A stretch of 7,412 bases of DNA, taken from NCBI GenBank assembly GCA_001557035.1, contig LSKJ01000739.1:1-7412 (forward strand), given 5' to 3'. This document shows, piece by piece, positions 6,331-7,412 of this stretch. Origin of the DNA: Rhodospirillaceae bacterium CCH5-H10. GTDB taxonomy: Bacteria; Pseudomonadota; Alphaproteobacteria; Reyranellales; Reyranellaceae. The notes below the pieces were generated by a model, which did no database searches, was not told the DNA's origin, and worked only from the letters and a program-made list of their open reading frames with translations. The first letter of the stretch is position 1. Each line of letters starts with the position of its first letter. The translations under genes were made by a program, and so were the position numbers.

Positions 6331-7308
6331 ATGAGCAGAGGCAAGCCCCGGGTCCTGGCGACCCGGCACTTCCCGCCCGACGTCGAGGCACGCCTGGCGG
6401 CAAACTTCGATGCCCAACTCAACCCCGAAGACAGGCTCTACGACGGTCCCGCGCTGGCGAAGGCCGCCGCCGGCTTCGACGCCATCATGTGCGCCGCGGG
6501 CGACGCGCTGAACGCCGGGACGATCGCGGCCCTGCCCGACTCGGTCCGCATGATCGCCACCTTCTCGGTGGGCTACGAGCATGTCGACGTCGCCGCCGCG
6601 GCCAAGCGGAACATCGTGGTCAGCAACACGCCCGACGTCCTGACCGATGCCACCGCCGACATCACCCTTCTCTGCCTGCTGGGCGCCGCGCGCCGGGCGC
6701 ACGAGGGGGCGAGCATGCTCCGGACCCATAGCTGGGTGGGCTGGACGCCGACCCAACTCATGGGCACCCACGTTACCGGCAAGCGACTCGGTATCCTGGG
6801 CATGGGGCGCATCGGCCAGGCGACCGCCGACCGGGCTCGCGCCTTCCGCATGCAGATTCACTATTCGAACCGCAGCCGGCTGGCGCCCGACCTCGAGAAA
6901 GGCGCCGTCTTCCATGCCAATCCCGACGACATGCTGCCCCATTGCGACTTCCTGTCGATCAATGCCCCGATGACGCCCGCGACCGCCAAGTGGGTGAATG
7001 CCGAGCGGATCGCCAAGCTGCCCAAGGGAGCGATCGTGGTGAACACCGCGCGCGGCGGCGTGGTCGACGACGAGGCGCTGATCGCCGCCCTGAAGAGCGG
7101 ACACCTCGCCTCGGCCGGCCTCGACGTGTTCGACGGCGAGCCGCGCATCCACCAGGGCTACTACGACCTCGAAAACGCGTTCCTGCTGCCGCACATGGGC
7201 TCGGCGACGGTCGAGACGCGCAATGCGATGGGCTTCAAGGCGCTCGACAATCTCGAGGCCTTCCTGCTCAGGGGGCAGTCGCCGCCGGACCTCGTGAAGG
7301 CTTCTTAG
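6331..7308 (+). CDS. D-2-hydroxyacid dehydrogenase, glyoxylate/hydroxypyruvate reductase (D-glycerate dehydrogenase) group
   Basis: A 325-residue cytosolic NAD(P)H-dependent enzyme of the D-isomer-specific 2-hydroxyacid dehydrogenase family, likely interconverting glyoxylate with glycolate or hydroxypyruvate with D-glycerate. The dinucleotide-binding loop is GILGMGRIGQA (Gly157-x-Gly159-x-x-Gly162). The catalytic triad is present: Arg241 in NTARGG, Glu270 in FDGEP, and His288 in LPHMGSAT. The substrate-binding loop is represented by SVGYEHVDVAAA, and NTPDVLTDATAD is the typical glyoxylate reductase signature. His followed by MGSAT is characteristic of the GRHPR/D-glycerate dehydrogenase branch, against 3-phosphoglycerate dehydrogenase or formate dehydrogenase. 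There is no C-terminal ACT domain. After TRSRL-type NRSRL (residues 180-184) an NADP preference is possible but not certain. The start is fixed by AGGGAGGA at 6315-6322. It seems to be transcribed alone. Exact substrate (glyoxylate, hydroxypyruvate, 2-ketogluconate) cannot be settled from sequence. Confidence 0.94.
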   Translation: MSRGKPRVLATRHFPPDVEARLAANFDAQLNPEDRLYDGPALAKAAAGFDAIMCAAGDALNAGTIAALPDSVRMIATFSVGYEHVDVAAAAKRNIVVSNTPDVLTDATADITLLCLLGAARRAHEGASMLRTHSWVGWTPTQLMGTHVTGKRLGILGMGRIGQATADRARAFRMQIHYSNRSRLAPDLEKGAVFHANPDDMLPHCDFLSINAPMTPATAKWVNAERIAKLPKGAIVVNTARGGVVDDEALIAALKSGHLASAGLDVFDGEPRIHQGYYDLENAFLLPHMGSATVETRNAMGFKALDNLEAFLLRGQSPPDLVKAS

Positions 7309-7412
7309 ACGAACGCTGGGCGGTCCTGGATTTCTTGGGCTTCGACCGGGTCGTCGGCAAGGACGCCTTCACCGGAACCGGCGCGACGGCCGGCTCGGCG
7401 CTGGCGGTCATC
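7268..7412 (-). CDS. Possible C-terminal tail of a convergent minus-strand gene, partial
   Basis: On the minus strand a frame is open from the window edge to a TGA at 7270-7268, giving 48 codons including the stop. It reads as a Pro/Ala-rich stretch followed by a Lys/Arg/Ser-rich tail (TRSKPKKSRTAQRSSKKPS). That is typical of a disordered basic C-terminus, and the region after the dehydrogenase stop is otherwise unexplained. It would overlap the end of the dehydrogenase by 41 bp. An ATG at 7411-7409 lies in frame but is too near the edge to judge as a start. A plus-strand frame through the same bases (phase of 7308, ERWAVLDFLGFD) is also open and shares the same G/C-rich third positions, so codon bias cannot choose between them. 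No function can be assigned. Confidence 0.3.
   Translation of the reverse strand, partial: MTASAEPAVAPVPVKASLPTTRSKPKKSRTAQRSSKKPSRGPAATAP

Overview
The window is GC-rich with strong G/C preference at third codon positions and densely packed genes. Two genes of the DUF1849/EipB periplasmic family, which is known essentially from Alphaproteobacteria, point to that class. A Rhodospirillales/Hyphomicrobiales-type soil or freshwater bacterium (Reyranella-like) would fit, but the order is inference. I see no rRNA, tRNA, CRISPR array, insertion sequence or phage gene.

Left part, minus strand: the first 20 codons of a DUF533/TerB-like (YebE-type) gene run off the left edge (1-61). Upstream of it on the same strand is a 12-TM major facilitator transporter (126-1352). 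A 72-bp intergenic region separates the transporter from a plus-strand block.

Centre, plus strand: three closely spaced genes form a probable transcription unit: a patatin-like phospholipase (1425-2450), a secreted choloylglycine hydrolase/penicillin V acylase-type Ntn hydrolase (2482-3564) and a ROK-family fructokinase closely resembling E. coli Mak (3570-4475). The last two genes are nearly abutting. The lipid hydrolase acts in the cytosol or at the inner membrane, the acylase in the periplasm and the sugar kinase in the cytosol, so a shared pathway is not evident.

Convergent junction: between the kinase and the next minus-strand gene lies a perfect 28-bp inverted repeat with a 21-nt spacer. 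It is a dispersed REP-like palindrome type and fills nearly the whole junction, probably acting as a two-way transcription barrier.

Right part: two paralogous EipB/DUF1849 genes on the minus strand (5358-6272, then 4561-5364) overlap by 7 nt and encode exported proteins with an identically spaced pair of cysteines. This tandem pair is the most distinctive item in the window. Divergent from it across 58 bp is a D-2-hydroxyacid dehydrogenase of the glyoxylate/hydroxypyruvate reductase group (6331-7308), with an excellent ribosome binding site. The last 104 bp may contain the tail of a convergent minus-strand gene, but this is weakly supported.

Overall this is mostly ordinary chromosomal housekeeping and envelope content. 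I did not find a convincing undescribed defence, mobile or regulatory system.
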